A stretch of DNA of 64,000 nt from Sphingomicrobium marinum (GCF_026157105.1 NZ_JANPVQ010000001.1:1171501-1235500); one strand, 5' to 3'. Positions 1 to 9,358 are shown, counted from the stretch's first letter. A program made the numbers and translations. Notes: generated by a model not told the origin, from the sequence alone.

Positions 1-3000
1 GGCCAGCGTTACCCACACCGACAGCTATCGAGTAGGTGAACGCATCGTCTTTCGCTTTGACGCTGCATTTGCTAATACAAGTGCCGATACGGTTAATCAT
101 GTTATTGTGATTATTACCACGCCGGCTGGCGATCTCGAAATACTCACCGCGTTCGAAACCGGCGCGAATACGGGCATATTTGCCGGTGAGATCGCGACCA
201 CGTCGCGCCCGCCGCAACCGGTCGAACTCGATTGCCGCCTGTCGGTCGCCGCGGGCGACCATGTGCAAGTGGCCCTCCATGCCGATGCCACAGCCGGGCC
301 GATCATCTCGACCCAGGTAAATATCTTGGCCGATCCCTTTGGCATTATCTTCGACAGCGAAACGGGCGACCCGGTCAACGGCGCGCGAATAACCATTGTT
401 GATGCCAATACGGGCCAGCCGGCTACCGTTTTTGCTGATGACGGCGTTACGCCCTGGCCCTCGACCGTTATTTCGGGCGAGGATGTCATCTATGGTGCTG
501 GAAACGTTTTCGAGATTGGCGACGGAGAATACCGCTTCCCGCTGACCAATCTCGGCGAATATAGCTTTATCATCCAGCCGCCGACCCCTTATTCGGCGCC
601 GTCGCAGGTCCCGCCCGAGAAGATCGCGTTGCTGACGCGCCCAGACGGACTGCCTTTTGTCATCAACGACGCCTCATATGGTGGCAGCTTCCTGCTGGAT
701 TCCCCGCTGCCGGTGCGTGTCGATATCCCGCTCGACCGGCCCTCCATCGCGGTGTCGATCACCAAGGACGTGTCGCAGGCCCGCGCTTACCCGGGCGATG
801 CGGTCTTCTACACCATCACCGTGCGCAACCAGGATGCTGACCGTATCAAGCGCGATATTCGCGTCACCGACACGCCTTCGCGCTGGCTGCGCCTGCGCCG
901 CGAAAGCATTCGCATCGATGGGGCCGTGGCGCCTGAGGCTGTCACAATCTCCCCCGATGGCGGGACACTCGAAATCGCGCTTGGCGACATCGCCGCCGGT
1001 GCATCGCGCACCGTGTCCTACGCAATGATTGTGCGCGCTGACGCACCGCCGGGACGTGCCATCAACAAAGCCGTCGCGACCGACATTTTCGGAAACGAAG
1101 TGACAACGCAGGCCTCGCTGCTGGTCGACCGCGAGACGATCGGCAATCGGATGACGATCATCGGCCGTGTCACCGACGGGCCGTGCGTCGCCGACGAGCC
1201 GCGCACCGGCATTCCCGGTGTGCGCGTTATGATGGAAGACGGCAGCTTTGCCATCACCGATGCCGAAGGTCGCTATCATTTCGAGGGCGTGGTGCCGGGC
1301 AATCACGTGGTGCAAGCGCAGCGCGCAACCTTGCCCGAAGGCGGCGCTTTCATCGATTGCACTCGCTCGACCCGCAGCGCCGGAAACGCCGACAACCGCT
1401 TCGTGAGCGGCCAGGGTGGCAGCCTGGTCGTAGTCGATTTCCACGCCGAACTGCCCGAAGGTGTGCTGGCACTGGCGCCGGTCGTCAATGACCCCGTCAG
1501 CAACCGTGATGCCGCGGGCGCGGATACCGACTGGCTGGCGCTCGGCAACGGTCCGATCGAGTTTCTCTTTCCTGGCACACAGCAGAACCCGCGCGCCGCT
1601 GCGACCCGCGTCGTCGTGCGTCACGGCACCGATCACAAGGTCGAACTGACGGTCAACAACAAGCCCGTCGACCCGCTGACCTATGACGGCATCCGCACAT
1701 CGAGCGACGGTGCATATGCCGTTAGTATCTGGCGCGGCGTGGCTATTGAGGACGGTGCGAACCGCCTGCGGGCCAAGGTCGTCGGCGCTGGCGACACTGT
1801 GGCAGCGGATCTTGAACGGGTGATCCATTATTCGGGTGCGCCGCTCAACGCTAAGCTGGTGGCCGACCAGTCCAACCTCGTCGCCGACGGCTCTACCCGC
1901 CCGGTGCTGGCCGTGCGTTTCACCGATCGCAAGGGGCACCCGGTGCGCTCGGGCGTGAGCGGCCCCTTCACCGTCAGCGCGCCCTATGAGAGCGCGCAGG
2001 CCATCGAAGCGCTACAGGCACGCCAACTGTCCGGCATCGGCTCGATTGCGCCGACCTGGACCATCGAGGGCGATGACGGCATCGCCTTCATCGAACTCGC
2101 GCCGACAATGGTCAGCGGTTCGCTGAAGCTCGACTTTGATTTCTCCGACCGTGACACCACGCGCCGTGACACGATCGAAGCTTGGATGCTGCCGGGCGAC
2201 CAGCCCTGGACCATCGTCGGCCTTGCCGAAGGATCGATCGGTGCCAAGACGGTCGCCGACAATATGGAGCGCGATGGCGCGTTCGACAGCGACCTTGGCG
2301 AGCATGCCCGCGTCGCTCTCTACGCCAAGGGCCGAGTGCTCGGCCGCTATCTGCTGACCTTGTCCTATGACAGCGCCAAGCAGGAAGACGACCAGCGCCT
2401 GCTCGGCACCATAGATCCCAATGCCTATTACACGGTGTTCGCCGATGGTTCGGATCGTCGCTTTGACGCCGCCAGCCGCGACAAGCTCTACGTGCGCGTC
2501 GAGACATCGACTTTCTACGCACTCTACGGCGACTTCGTCACCGGCTTCGACGATACTGCGCTCGCCAGCTACGTGCGCACCGCGACCGGCTTCAAGGGCG
2601 AAGCGCGGCTGGGTCCCGCGCAGATCGAGGCGTTCGCCGCCGAAATCTCTACGCGTCATCGCCGCGACGAAATCCAGGGGGGTGGCATCAGCGGGCCTTA
2701 TGCCCTGTCGAGCCGCGCAATTGTGCCCAACAGTGAGACGGTGACTATTGAAACCCGCGACCGTTTCCGTTCAGAGCTGATCCTTGAAAGCGACACGCTT
2801 ACCCGTTTTATCGACTACGATATCGACCTCCTGTCGGGCACGATCCACTTCACCCGGCCGATTCTGAGCCGCGACGCCGACTTCAATCCGCGATTCATCG
2901 TCATCGATTACGAAGTTGATAACGACGGCGAGGCCAAGCTCAACGCTGGCCTGCGCGCCACGGTCGACGTAGTTGAGGACAAGGTGCGCGTCGGCGCGAC

Positions 3001-4717
3001 CGTGATCTCTGACGAAGGCGAGGGCGATCGCACCGACCTGGTCGCGGCCGACTTGCGCGCACGCATCGGCAATGCCACCGAAGTCCGCGCCGAAGTCGGC
3101 CTGTCGCGTCGTGATGGGAACGAACATACCGCCTGGATGATCGAAGCCGAACATCACGACCGCAGTCTCGACCTGCTGGCCTACGCCCGCAGCGTAGAGG
3201 CCGGTTATGGCGTCGGCCAGCTCAACCGCGCCGAGCAGGGCCGCCGGAAAATAGGCATCGATGCCCGCTACGCCTTCGATGACTCGCTCTCATTCAGCGC
3301 CAGTGCTTGGATAGACCAAAGCCTAGTCGACGATAGTGAGCGCCGCGCCGTCCAGCTGCGAGGCGACCTGCGCCGCGGCGATACCGACCTTCGCGTCGGC
3401 ATCACTCATTTCGATGACACGCTGGCAAACGGCGACAGCGCGCGTTCGACCGTGCTAGAAGTTGGCGGGGTGCAGCGCCTCTTCGACAATCGTCTCGAAC
3501 TTTCGGCCAGCAGCAGCATCGCACTCGACGCTGCCGAATCCATCGACCTGCCGGCACGCTATCGCCTCGGTGCGCGCTATGCGCTTAGCCAGGACGTGCG
3601 CCTGAAAGCCGATTATGAAATCGCTGAAGGCGAAGCAATCGATTCCCGTACCGCTCGCGTTGGCCTTGAACTGACGCCGTGGGATGGCGGCCGCGTGACG
3701 ACTTTACTTGGCAATCAGATTATCGATGAGCGCGGCCAGCGCAGCTTTGCCGCCTTTGGGGTCGACCAAAGCCTTCAGGTCACCAAGAACTTTATCGTCG
3801 ACGCGACGTTCGATCATAATCGCACTCTGTCCGGAAGCGATTTTCGCGATCTCATCAATCCTGACCAGCCCGCGGCAAGCGGCGGCCATCTTGGCCAGTC
3901 GGGCAGTCTATTCGAGGACTTTACCGCGGTGACGCTTGGCGGTGCCTATCGTTCTGGCCCGTGGAGCGCGACCGCACGCGGGGAGTATCGCGATGGCGAG
4001 TTCGCCGACCGCGTCGGCATCACTGGCGGTGTCATTCGCCAGCTGGGCGAAGGCAGCGTGGTCGGTAGCGGCTTCACCTGGACCCGCGCTGAGGCTGATA
4101 GCGGCCCGGAGACCGAGATTTTCGATAGTGCCATTTCTGCCGCCTACCGTCCCGACGGGTCCGAGTTCGCCTTCCTGACCAAGCTTGAGTATCGCAGTGA
4201 TACTGTATCCGGCGCTGTCGCGGGCGAAGCAGGTCCCGCCGGGCGAACCGCCCTCACCGTGAACGGTTATTCGCGTTCACGCCGCCTGATCGGCAGCATT
4301 TCGACCAACTGGTCCCCGCGCGATCGCGATGACGAGACCAACGAGCTACTTCGTGGTAGCGAGTTCGGCCTCTTTCTCGGCAGCCGCTATAACTTTGACA
4401 GCTTTGAAGGATTCGACCTGTCAGGCTGGTCGCTGCTGGGCGGTATCGATGCGCGCGTCGGCATCAACGATCATGTGAGCCTCGGCGCGATGGGCAGCAT
4501 GCGCGCCAATGTCACCCACGGCCTCACCAGCTACAGCTTCGGCCCGATGGTGGAGATCGCGCCGGTCGCCGACCTTGCCATCGTGGTAGGCTACAACATC
4601 GAGGGTTTCGAGGATGACGATTTTTCGACGGCGCGCTTCACCGACAAGGGACTGTTCATTTCAGCGCGCTTTAAGTTCGACACTGACAGCTTTAGCTTTC
4701 TAGGGCTCAAACGATGA
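1..4717 (+). CDS. Large DUF11-type surface protein with C-terminal beta-barrel, 5' end outside the window
   Basis: The reading frame is open from base 2, so the gene begins upstream; the GTG at 107 is only the first possible start inside the window. The visible ~1570 residues show a DUF11/conserved-repeat region (around TKDVSQARAYPGDAVFYTI, 220-330 residues in), then a carboxypeptidase-regulatory or SdrB-like fold (IPGVRVMMEDGSF..TDAEGRYHFEG). The last ~800 residues are alternating short beta strands with many aromatic and charged residues, ending in ISARFKFD, which reads as an outer-membrane beta-barrel. Inference: a cell-surface or outer-membrane protein carrying extracellular Ig-like domains. 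It overlaps the next gene by 4 bases (ATGA), so the two are probably co-translated. Exact function unknown. Confidence 0.8.
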   Translation, partial: ASVTHTDSYRVGERIVFRFDAAFANTSADTVNHVIVIITTPAGDLEILTAFETGANTGIFAGEIATTSRPPQPVELDCRLSVAAGDHVQVALHADATAGPIISTQVNILADPFGIIFDSETGDPVNGARITIVDANTGQPATVFADDGVTPWPSTVISGEDVIYGAGNVFEIGDGEYRFPLTNLGEYSFIIQPPTPYSAPSQVPPEKIALLTRPDGLPFVINDASYGGSFLLDSPLPVRVDIPLDRPSIAVSITKDVSQARAYPGDAVFYTITVRNQDADRIKRDIRVTDTPSRWLRLRRESIRIDGAVAPEAVTISPDGGTLEIALGDIAAGASRTVSYAMIVRADAPPGRAINKAVATDIFGNEVTTQASLLVDRETIGNRMTIIGRVTDGPCVADEPRTGIPGVRVMMEDGSFAITDAEGRYHFEGVVPGNHVVQAQRATLPEGGAFIDCTRSTRSAGNADNRFVSGQGGSLVVVDFHAELPEGVLALAPVVNDPVSNRDAAGADTDWLALGNGPIEFLFPGTQQNPRAAATRVVVRHGTDHKVELTVNNKPVDPLTYDGIRTSSDGAYAVSIWRGVAIEDGANRLRAKVVGAGDTVAADLERVIHYSGAPLNAKLVADQSNLVADGSTRPVLAVRFTDRKGHPVRSGVSGPFTVSAPYESAQAIEALQARQLSGIGSIAPTWTIEGDDGIAFIELAPTMVSGSLKLDFDFSDRDTTRRDTIEAWMLPGDQPWTIVGLAEGSIGAKTVADNMERDGAFDSDLGEHARVALYAKGRVLGRYLLTLSYDSAKQEDDQRLLGTIDPNAYYTVFADGSDRRFDAASRDKLYVRVETSTFYALYGDFVTGFDDTALASYVRTATGFKGEARLGPAQIEAFAAEISTRHRRDEIQGGGISGPYALSSRAIVPNSETVTIETRDRFRSELILESDTLTRFIDYDIDLLSGTIHFTRPILSRDADFNPRFIVIDYEVDNDGEAKLNAGLRATVDVVEDKVRVGATVISDEGEGDRTDLVAADLRARIGNATEVRAEVGLSRRDGNEHTAWMIEAEHHDRSLDLLAYARSVEAGYGVGQLNRAEQGRRKIGIDARYAFDDSLSFSASAWIDQSLVDDSERRAVQLRGDLRRGDTDLRVGITHFDDTLANGDSARSTVLEVGGVQRLFDNRLELSASSSIALDAAESIDLPARYRLGARYALSQDVRLKADYEIAEGEAIDSRTARVGLELTPWDGGRVTTLLGNQIIDERGQRSFAAFGVDQSLQVTKNFIVDATFDHNRTLSGSDFRDLINPDQPAASGGHLGQSGSLFEDFTAVTLGGAYRSGPWSATARGEYRDGEFADRVGITGGVIRQLGEGSVVGSGFTWTRAEADSGPETEIFDSAISAAYRPDGSEFAFLTKLEYRSDTVSGAVAGEAGPAGRTALTVNGYSRSRRLIGSISTNWSPRDRDDETNELLRGSEFGLFLGSRYNFDSFEGFDLSGWSLLGGIDARVGINDHVSLGAMGSMRANVTHGLTSYSFGPMVEIAPVADLAIVVGYNIEGFEDDDFSTARFTDKGLFISARFKFDTDSFSFLGLKR

Positions 4718-6462
4718 CGAAAGTGCGCAATTTGATAAGAAGCCGATTCCAATACGGTTTTGCGACGCTCTTATTCGCCATGATGCTGTTCGCTTCGCCG
4801 GCCAACGCGCAGCTAAGCTTTCAACTGCGGACCGGCAACAGCGCGACCAATACCCAGTCGATGATTATCGACAGCAACAAATGCCCCAATGACGGTCCGA
4901 CAGCAATGTTTGTCGGTGGGGTGATTACCAACACCGGCGCGCGCGCAAATGATGTCGTGGCCACTATCAGCGGCCTCAATGCCAATATCTATCTCGCCGG
5001 CGGTCAGCCGGCCGCCCAAGACATAGGGACCTTGGATCCAGGCGCAAGCATCGCTGTTTACTGGTTTACGGGCTATTCGTGCAATGAGTTGGCAACAGCG
5101 ACGCCCCAAATCACGTTATCATCGAGTGCCGGAACGCAGGTTTCCACGCTTGTTCTCACAATCCGCAAAGCGATAAGCGCGAACGCAGGCGGAAATGTGA
5201 TCTCCTCCGTACTTGGACCGGGCGCAGTCGTTGGGCAAACAATCGCCTTTGACACGCAGTACGACTTTGGTGGAACCGCGGCGGGCGACGAGTATTTTTT
5301 GCAGCCTTCCGGCGGGCAAAACTTCGATGCTGCCTGTTTTCGTCTGATGAAGACTGAAGTCACGGGCAGTAATCTGAACGCTGTAACCGTTGGCGCAGTC
5401 GATAGGTTGTATTTCGTTCAACCGAACAGACAGCCGGGGAATAATTACTTCATCAATGTGCGGTATAGCTTTCAGTATATGTGTGGCGGCGCGTCGACGA
5501 CGGCGCGACCCTATGCTGCGCAAACCTCGGGTAACACCAACATAAAATACACTGGCAATTTCGACGGCGCGGGGAGCATCGCCATTAATTTTCCGGGCGC
5601 GACGAATCCCTTCACGATTTCTAAGACCGTCAGTGAGACAAACGCCTTCGTTGGAAAAAGCGGCGACCTCATCTACACTATTACGATAAGCAATCCATCC
5701 GCGTTCGCATCTGAAATTGGTCGGTTCGTCGATCAATTGCCTAGCGACATGACATTTCAAGGGTTGACTGCACTAAGCGACGTTACCGCCGGAAATTCGA
5801 GCAGTATTCCGGTGACAGGTGCAACCGGCATATTGACCTTTAGAGGAAAGCGAGGCCAAAGCTATGCAATTGCGGCTGGTGGCAGCGTTACACTGCAATA
5901 TCGCGCATCTCGCCCTACTAATGCCGGGACTTACGTAAATAGCGCGCAAGCATATTTCGGCAACGCTACGACACCCGTCGCACAAGCAACATATCAGCAA
6001 AGTGAGGTAGTGCCACTCAGCGTCACGAAGGTGAGCTCGGTAGTCAGTGATCCGGTGCGAGGAACCGCGGACCCTCACACCATTCCAGGCGCTTTGATTG
6101 AATACGCAATCGTCGTGACGAACCCGAACGACGCTGCTGTAGACAGCGACAGTGTTATCGTCTCCGATTTGACTCCTGAAAATACGAAAATGTGCGTTAC
6201 CGATATTGCAGCGAATGGTTCGGGGCCGGTTGGCTTCTCTGATGGACCCACCTCGTCGCAGCTGTCATTCAGCTTTATCGAACTTGCAGCAGCGAATGAT
6301 GATCTTGAATTTTCGAACGACGATGGCGCAAGCTGGACTTACGTTCCTTCACCAGACGTTGAGGGTTGTGACGCAAGCATTGACGCATTTCGGATCAACC
6401 CGAAAGGCATGTTTGCTGCTCGGGGTAACTTCACGATAAATGTGCGATATCGCATCAATTGA
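4714..6462 (+). CDS. Secreted DUF11 domain protein
   Basis: 582 residues with a clear Sec signal peptide (basic N-terminus, then FATLLFAMMLFASPANAQ, cleavage after ANA). Two DUF11-type repeats are visible: one around TISKTVSETNAFVGKSGDLI (residues ~300-420) and one around VTKVSSVVSD..IEYAIVVTNPND (residues ~435-560). Such repeats form Ig-like folds in surface proteins. The start overlaps the stop of the preceding large surface protein by 4 bases, so the pair is likely an operon and may be assembled together at the surface. Base composition is noticeably more AT-rich than in the upstream gene, marking the start of the AT-richer stretch. No catalytic motif seen. Confidence 0.8.
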   Translation: MTKVRNLIRSRFQYGFATLLFAMMLFASPANAQLSFQLRTGNSATNTQSMIIDSNKCPNDGPTAMFVGGVITNTGARANDVVATISGLNANIYLAGGQPAAQDIGTLDPGASIAVYWFTGYSCNELATATPQITLSSSAGTQVSTLVLTIRKAISANAGGNVISSVLGPGAVVGQTIAFDTQYDFGGTAAGDEYFLQPSGGQNFDAACFRLMKTEVTGSNLNAVTVGAVDRLYFVQPNRQPGNNYFINVRYSFQYMCGGASTTARPYAAQTSGNTNIKYTGNFDGAGSIAINFPGATNPFTISKTVSETNAFVGKSGDLIYTITISNPSAFASEIGRFVDQLPSDMTFQGLTALSDVTAGNSSSIPVTGATGILTFRGKRGQSYAIAAGGSVTLQYRASRPTNAGTYVNSAQAYFGNATTPVAQATYQQSEVVPLSVTKVSSVVSDPVRGTADPHTIPGALIEYAIVVTNPNDAAVDSDSVIVSDLTPENTKMCVTDIAANGSGPVGFSDGPTSSQLSFSFIELAAANDDLEFSNDDGASWTYVPSPDVEGCDASIDAFRINPKGMFAARGNFTINVRYRIN

Positions 6463-6811
6463 TCTAGTCAATTTTTGACCATATTCCTCGGATTGTCGGA
6501 ACATTCGAGCCCGAAATCTTCCATTATGGACCGTAGTCCAATACGTAGTTGAAGGATTGAGCCGATCATGACGTAATGATCTGGCTCCTCCTCTTGTGTG
6601 TCTGCGAAAAGCCATCACCGGACACGGTTGATGGCGTCTACGCAAGAACAAGAGTCGCTGCTCGGATTGTGAACGCAGGAAGAGCGTCCAGAGCCATGTG
6701 GTTTGGTGCTGCTCGCGAAGACCAAACGATAAGCTTTACGAAGACAATTCTAATGACCAAAGAGACCGGCCAGTTAATTGAGCTGCGCCTGACCGAATTT
6801 GAGTGACCGAA
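6463..6811. other. Non-coding stretch
   Basis: About 350 bases between the DUF11 gene and a small minus-strand ORF. A weak stem (GCCATCA paired with TGATGGC) lies near 6611-6635, but no T-run follows and it is not a convincing terminator. A short plus-strand ORF here (6576-6806) has no recognisable domain or ribosome binding site. Nothing else could be supported. Confidence 0.4.
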
Positions 6812-6994
6812 TCATACTCCGGCGATAGCTGCCCAAACAAATATGGCTGCCCCGAGGCACCATTCCACAACGGCAGCCAATGGTGGAACCGGACAGCGCC
6901 GGCGATTATAGAAAGCCAAGATGATTTGGTAGGTCGCAAAAACTATCAATACGAACCCCGCAAACCCAGTCATCATGATGAAGTTTGAACGCAT
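6812..6994 (-). CDS. Possible small membrane protein
   Basis: 60 residues with two hydrophobic stretches (MMTGFAGFVLIVFATYQIIL and a second one near VVEWCLGAAIFVWAAIAGV) separated by a basic loop (YNRRRC), the pattern of a two-helix inner-membrane peptide. No family recognised. The ribosome binding site is poor: a GGGAGG lies about 17 bases before the ATG at 6994. An alternative start is the double ATG at residues 7-8. Length and hydropathy make it plausible but unproven. Confidence 0.4.
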   Translation of the reverse strand: MRSNFIMMTGFAGFVLIVFATYQIILAFYNRRRCPVPPLAAVVEWCLGAAIFVWAAIAGV

Positions 6995-7165
6995 GTTCGC
7001 TCGTTCGAGCCTCCCGCCTCCAGTAAACGATCATCCAAATAGCATACGGCATTGCATTATGTTGAGCATGAGAACCTGGGTGATCGCGCCCTGATTTTAA
7101 TCCATCGCATCCAGATCGGTTAAATAGTGAAGACAAATTTCGCGGAAAATCTTCACCTTTGACTG

Positions 7166-7681
7166 ATGAGACCGCGAGCCCCACGAATTGACGTCCAGAT
7201 GCCCGGCCGAATGAGGGTGGGAGCCCAGTGGACGGACGTAGTCATTCTCAACGTATCCGAACGAGGGTTTAAATTCCGTAGTCCGATGGTCTTCCAGCGC
7301 GGCCACTTCGTCGAAATCCGGCGGGGGCCTCACGTATTGGTGGGGCAAATTAGATGGGCCGACGGCGAGTGCTGCGGCGCTCACGCTGATACGGTTCTAA
7401 ACGTCAATACACTGAAAAGTTTCACACCCTCAAAGGGGGCATACCCTAGCAAAGAACGCCGAGCGCGCCGCCGCCGCGTACAAAAGACTGAGGACAGTGC
7501 CAGATGGTTAAGCCGCCTGATTGAGTTTTCATCGCTCGGAGTTGTTGGATTGATTGCAGCCGTTATGGCGGCGCAGATCGTCGATTCTGCGCTTGCCGCT
7601 CCGATGGAACAGGTCCGAGCGCATCTTCTTGGCGGCGCGAATGACAATCAAGCCGCACTGAAGGGCAGCCCGGAGAAATAG
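7166..7681 (+). CDS. PilZ domain protein with C-terminal membrane segment
   Basis: 171 residues. An N-terminal PilZ-like domain (residues ~5-90) carries the second c-di-GMP motif NxSxxG (NVSERG), but only an RxxR version of the usual N-terminal RxxxR, so ligand binding is uncertain. A basic linker (KERRARRRRVQK) is followed by one hydrophobic helix (SLGVVGLIAAVMAAQIV, ~residues 128-145). Inference: a membrane-tethered c-di-GMP effector or a degenerate relative. It is the first of three PilZ genes in this AT-richer block and lies 42 bases before a receiver-domain gene. Confidence 0.75.
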   Translation: MRPRAPRIDVQMPGRMRVGAQWTDVVILNVSERGFKFRSPMVFQRGHFVEIRRGPHVLVGQIRWADGECCGAHADTVLNVNTLKSFTPSKGAYPSKERRARRRRVQKTEDSARWLSRLIEFSSLGVVGLIAAVMAAQIVDSALAAPMEQVRAHLLGGANDNQAALKGSPEK

Positions 7682-7723
7682 ACGGCAGTCTTTAGGAGAT
7701 CATTCTAGGAAGGTATCGTACGT

Positions 7724-8104
7724 ATGGCTAAGATTCTCATCGTTGATAATGATGAACTGCAAATAAGACTTGTCAGGTTGTCGCTCGAGCCGGCTGGTCA
7801 TATCGTAGATGCACTGCAGGATAGTGAACATGTGGTCGAAGTCATTGCCCACCAGAATCTCGACTTGTTGATCTTGAACTGCGATTTGCCGAAAGAATCT
7901 GGCGTAGATCTCCTACGCGAGCTTCGCGCGCGCATCACAAAGTTCCCAGTCCTGGTTCTGACGGGTTGGGCAAGCCAGAGGGACGCAGACTTGGTTGACC
8001 TAGCTCGAGATGGAGCTGACGACTATTTGACTAAGCCACATGATCCGATCGACCTTCAAATTAAAGTCGAAAGCCTTTTGAAGAAAACCTCAGCACGGCC
8101 CTAA
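7724..8104 (+). CDS. Single-domain receiver lacking the phospho-acceptor aspartate
   Basis: 126 residues, the whole length being one response-regulator receiver fold. The conserved Thr (T80, in LVLT) and Lys (K104, in YLTKP) are present, and the acidic pocket reads DND at residues 8-10. The phospho-acceptor position in ILxxxLP is Asn52: the sequence is LILNCDLP, with codon AAC at the site four residues before the Pro where Asp is normal. Known for such receivers: they cannot be phosphorylated in the usual way and act as constitutive or protein-binding modules. No output domain. It sits between a PilZ gene and a winged-helix gene in the signalling block. Confidence 0.85.
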   Translation: MAKILIVDNDELQIRLVRLSLEPAGHIVDALQDSEHVVEVIAHQNLDLLILNCDLPKESGVDLLRELRARITKFPVLVLTGWASQRDADLVDLARDGADDYLTKPHDPIDLQIKVESLLKKTSARP

Positions 8105-8131
8105 ACAGTCGGATAGATCCAAACTGGGCCT

Positions 8132-8154
8132 TTAGTAAACTAACTTATAGTAAG
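8132..8154. promoter_or_regulatory. Paired short palindromes upstream of the first winged-helix gene
   Basis: Two adjacent inverted repeats: TTAGT-aa-ACTAA (8132-8143) and CTTA-tag-TAAG (8144-8154), about 40 bases before the ATG at 8192. The octamer CTAACTTA (8140-8147) recurs at 8776-8783 in front of the paralogous gene at 8830. Inference: an operator for one of the local winged-helix proteins, possibly autoregulatory. Confidence 0.4.
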
Positions 8155-8191
8155 CGGTGTATTAACGCAGTCTCCGTGAGGGAGACAAATT

Positions 8192-8662
8192 ATGCCGACA
8201 AATGCATTCTGGAGCAAAGAAAACATCGTCTCGATTGAAAGCCAGCGCGAGCAGGCAGATTTGAATCGTCCGATGAGACCAAACGAAATTGCAGCCGCGC
8301 CGATTCCTGTTGATGGATTGCGTCTCGAGATTCAGTTTGTCACCGGCCTGATTAAGTCGAGGTCATGCCGGTCGTCATTCCTCGACGAAAGCTTTTTCGG
8401 GGAGCCTGGGTGGGACATCTTGCTCGACCTCTATTTGGCCCATCTCAATCAGACTAAATTGACCATAGGTAGTATTGGCATCGATGCAAAAACGCCCCAG
8501 ACTACGGTGCTGCGCTGGCTTGATCGCCTTGAGAAAAACAACCAGATCGAGCGAATGAGCGATCCATATGACAAACGCCGAATTTACATAGTGCTAAAAG
8601 AGGATCTGGCTGATCAAATGCATGCTTGGTGTGCCCACGAGATGATGAAGGCGCTTCGTTGA
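8192..8662 (+). CDS. Winged-helix (MarR-like) protein, paralog 1
   Basis: 156 residues. The N-terminal ~40 residues are unstructured. The core matches a MarR-like winged helix: FFGEPGWDILLDLY, a recognition-helix region (KTPQTTVLRWLDRLEKNNQIER) and a wing (SDPYDKRRIYIVL). It shares the F[GS]EPGW, TxxRWxxxL and DPxDxRR motifs with the proteins at 8830-9309 and 15115-15537, so the three are paralogs. The ATG start has a good GAGGGAG site. Ligand and targets are unknown; the presence of short palindromes upstream suggests autoregulation. The stop codon falls in a 17-base tandem duplication. Confidence 0.75.
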   Translation: MPTNAFWSKENIVSIESQREQADLNRPMRPNEIAAAPIPVDGLRLEIQFVTGLIKSRSCRSSFLDESFFGEPGWDILLDLYLAHLNQTKLTIGSIGIDAKTPQTTVLRWLDRLEKNNQIERMSDPYDKRRIYIVLKEDLADQMHAWCAHEMMKALR

Positions 8663-8677
8663 TGAAGGCGCTTCGTT
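8644..8677 (+). repeat. 17-base perfect tandem duplication spanning a stop codon
   Basis: The unit GATGAAGGCGCTTCGTT occurs at 8644-8660 and again at 8661-8677, followed by a third partial copy (GATGAAG). The first copy encodes the last residues of the winged-helix protein, and the TGA stop begins at its last base. The second copy is therefore untranslated. It looks like a recent slippage duplication. Confidence 0.85.
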
Positions 8678-8769
8678 GATGAAGTCGCATATTAGCGAGG
8701 TAAAAATCCCCCGGTGCCTACCTTGCGCTTCGCCGGTCGTCCGATGGTGTTGTAAAGCTAGTCTATTCT

Positions 8770-8785
8770 GCTAAGCTAACTTAGC
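8770..8785. promoter_or_regulatory. Perfect palindrome upstream of winged-helix paralog 2
   Basis: GCTAAG-ctaa-CTTAGC, two 6-base arms with a 4-base spacer, 44 bases before the GTG start at 8830. It contains the octamer CTAACTTA found in front of paralog 1. Inference: an operator for a dimeric winged-helix regulator encoded here. Confidence 0.45.
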
Positions 8786-8829
8786 TCGGGTAACCTGAAA
8801 GTCTCTTTTGTGGGGCAGAAGGATCGATC

Positions 8830-9309
8830 GTGGCGTCGAGTAACTCAAATGGGCTAAGTGGGGATCGTAAAGCCGCTAACGACGGCGAAAGAGTGCAGGA
8901 TACGCGTGAGGTCGCGTTATCTCCAGAAGATAACCCAGCACCATTGATTAACCTGTCGGCCAATCAAGCTGACAATCTTCGCCAAGCAGAAATTTTGCTT
9001 GAGCTGCGAGCCGCGCGCAGAACTGTGTTCCCTGAATGGCTATTTGGTGAACCTGGATGGAATATCCTGCTCGTACTGTACTCCAAAGAGCTACGCCAAG
9101 AACGCGTCGTCGTGTCTGACATCCAAAAAATCGTGCGAGCGCCGGCAACAACCTCGTTGCGTTGGATCGGTTCGCTTGTCAAACGGGGCTATATCGAAGA
9201 ACATCCTGATCCGCTAGACGGCCGACGAAAGTTTCTCGAATTAACTGGTCTGGCGATGGCCCAACTGAACCAATTTATGAAGATTGTGAGAGAAAGTACG
9301 GGTTTCTGA
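8830..9309 (+). CDS. Winged-helix (MarR-like) protein, paralog 2
   Basis: 159 residues. A polar N-terminus of about 50 residues precedes a MarR-like winged helix with WLFGEPGWNILLVLY, a helix-turn-helix (APATTSLRWIGSLVKRGYIE) and a wing (DPLDGRRKFLELT). GTG start at 8830 with AGAAGGA seven bases upstream. Of the three paralogs this is closest to the one at 15115-15537 in the DPLDxRRKFxELT segment. It lies between paralog 1 and the MASE1 hybrid kinase. It may use the palindrome at 8770-8785. Effector unknown. Confidence 0.75.
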   Translation: MASSNSNGLSGDRKAANDGERVQDTREVALSPEDNPAPLINLSANQADNLRQAEILLELRAARRTVFPEWLFGEPGWNILLVLYSKELRQERVVVSDIQKIVRAPATTSLRWIGSLVKRGYIEEHPDPLDGRRKFLELTGLAMAQLNQFMKIVRESTGF

Positions 9310-9358
9310 GTCTTAACATCTTAACCCTTTTCGCCTAACGCTTCCGTTGCCAATATCA

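Noticed and set aside
674-1939. 421-residue minus-strand ORF
   Set aside because: Lies wholly inside the large surface-protein gene, with His/Asp/Arg-rich composition typical of the antisense of GC-rich coding DNA and no domain.
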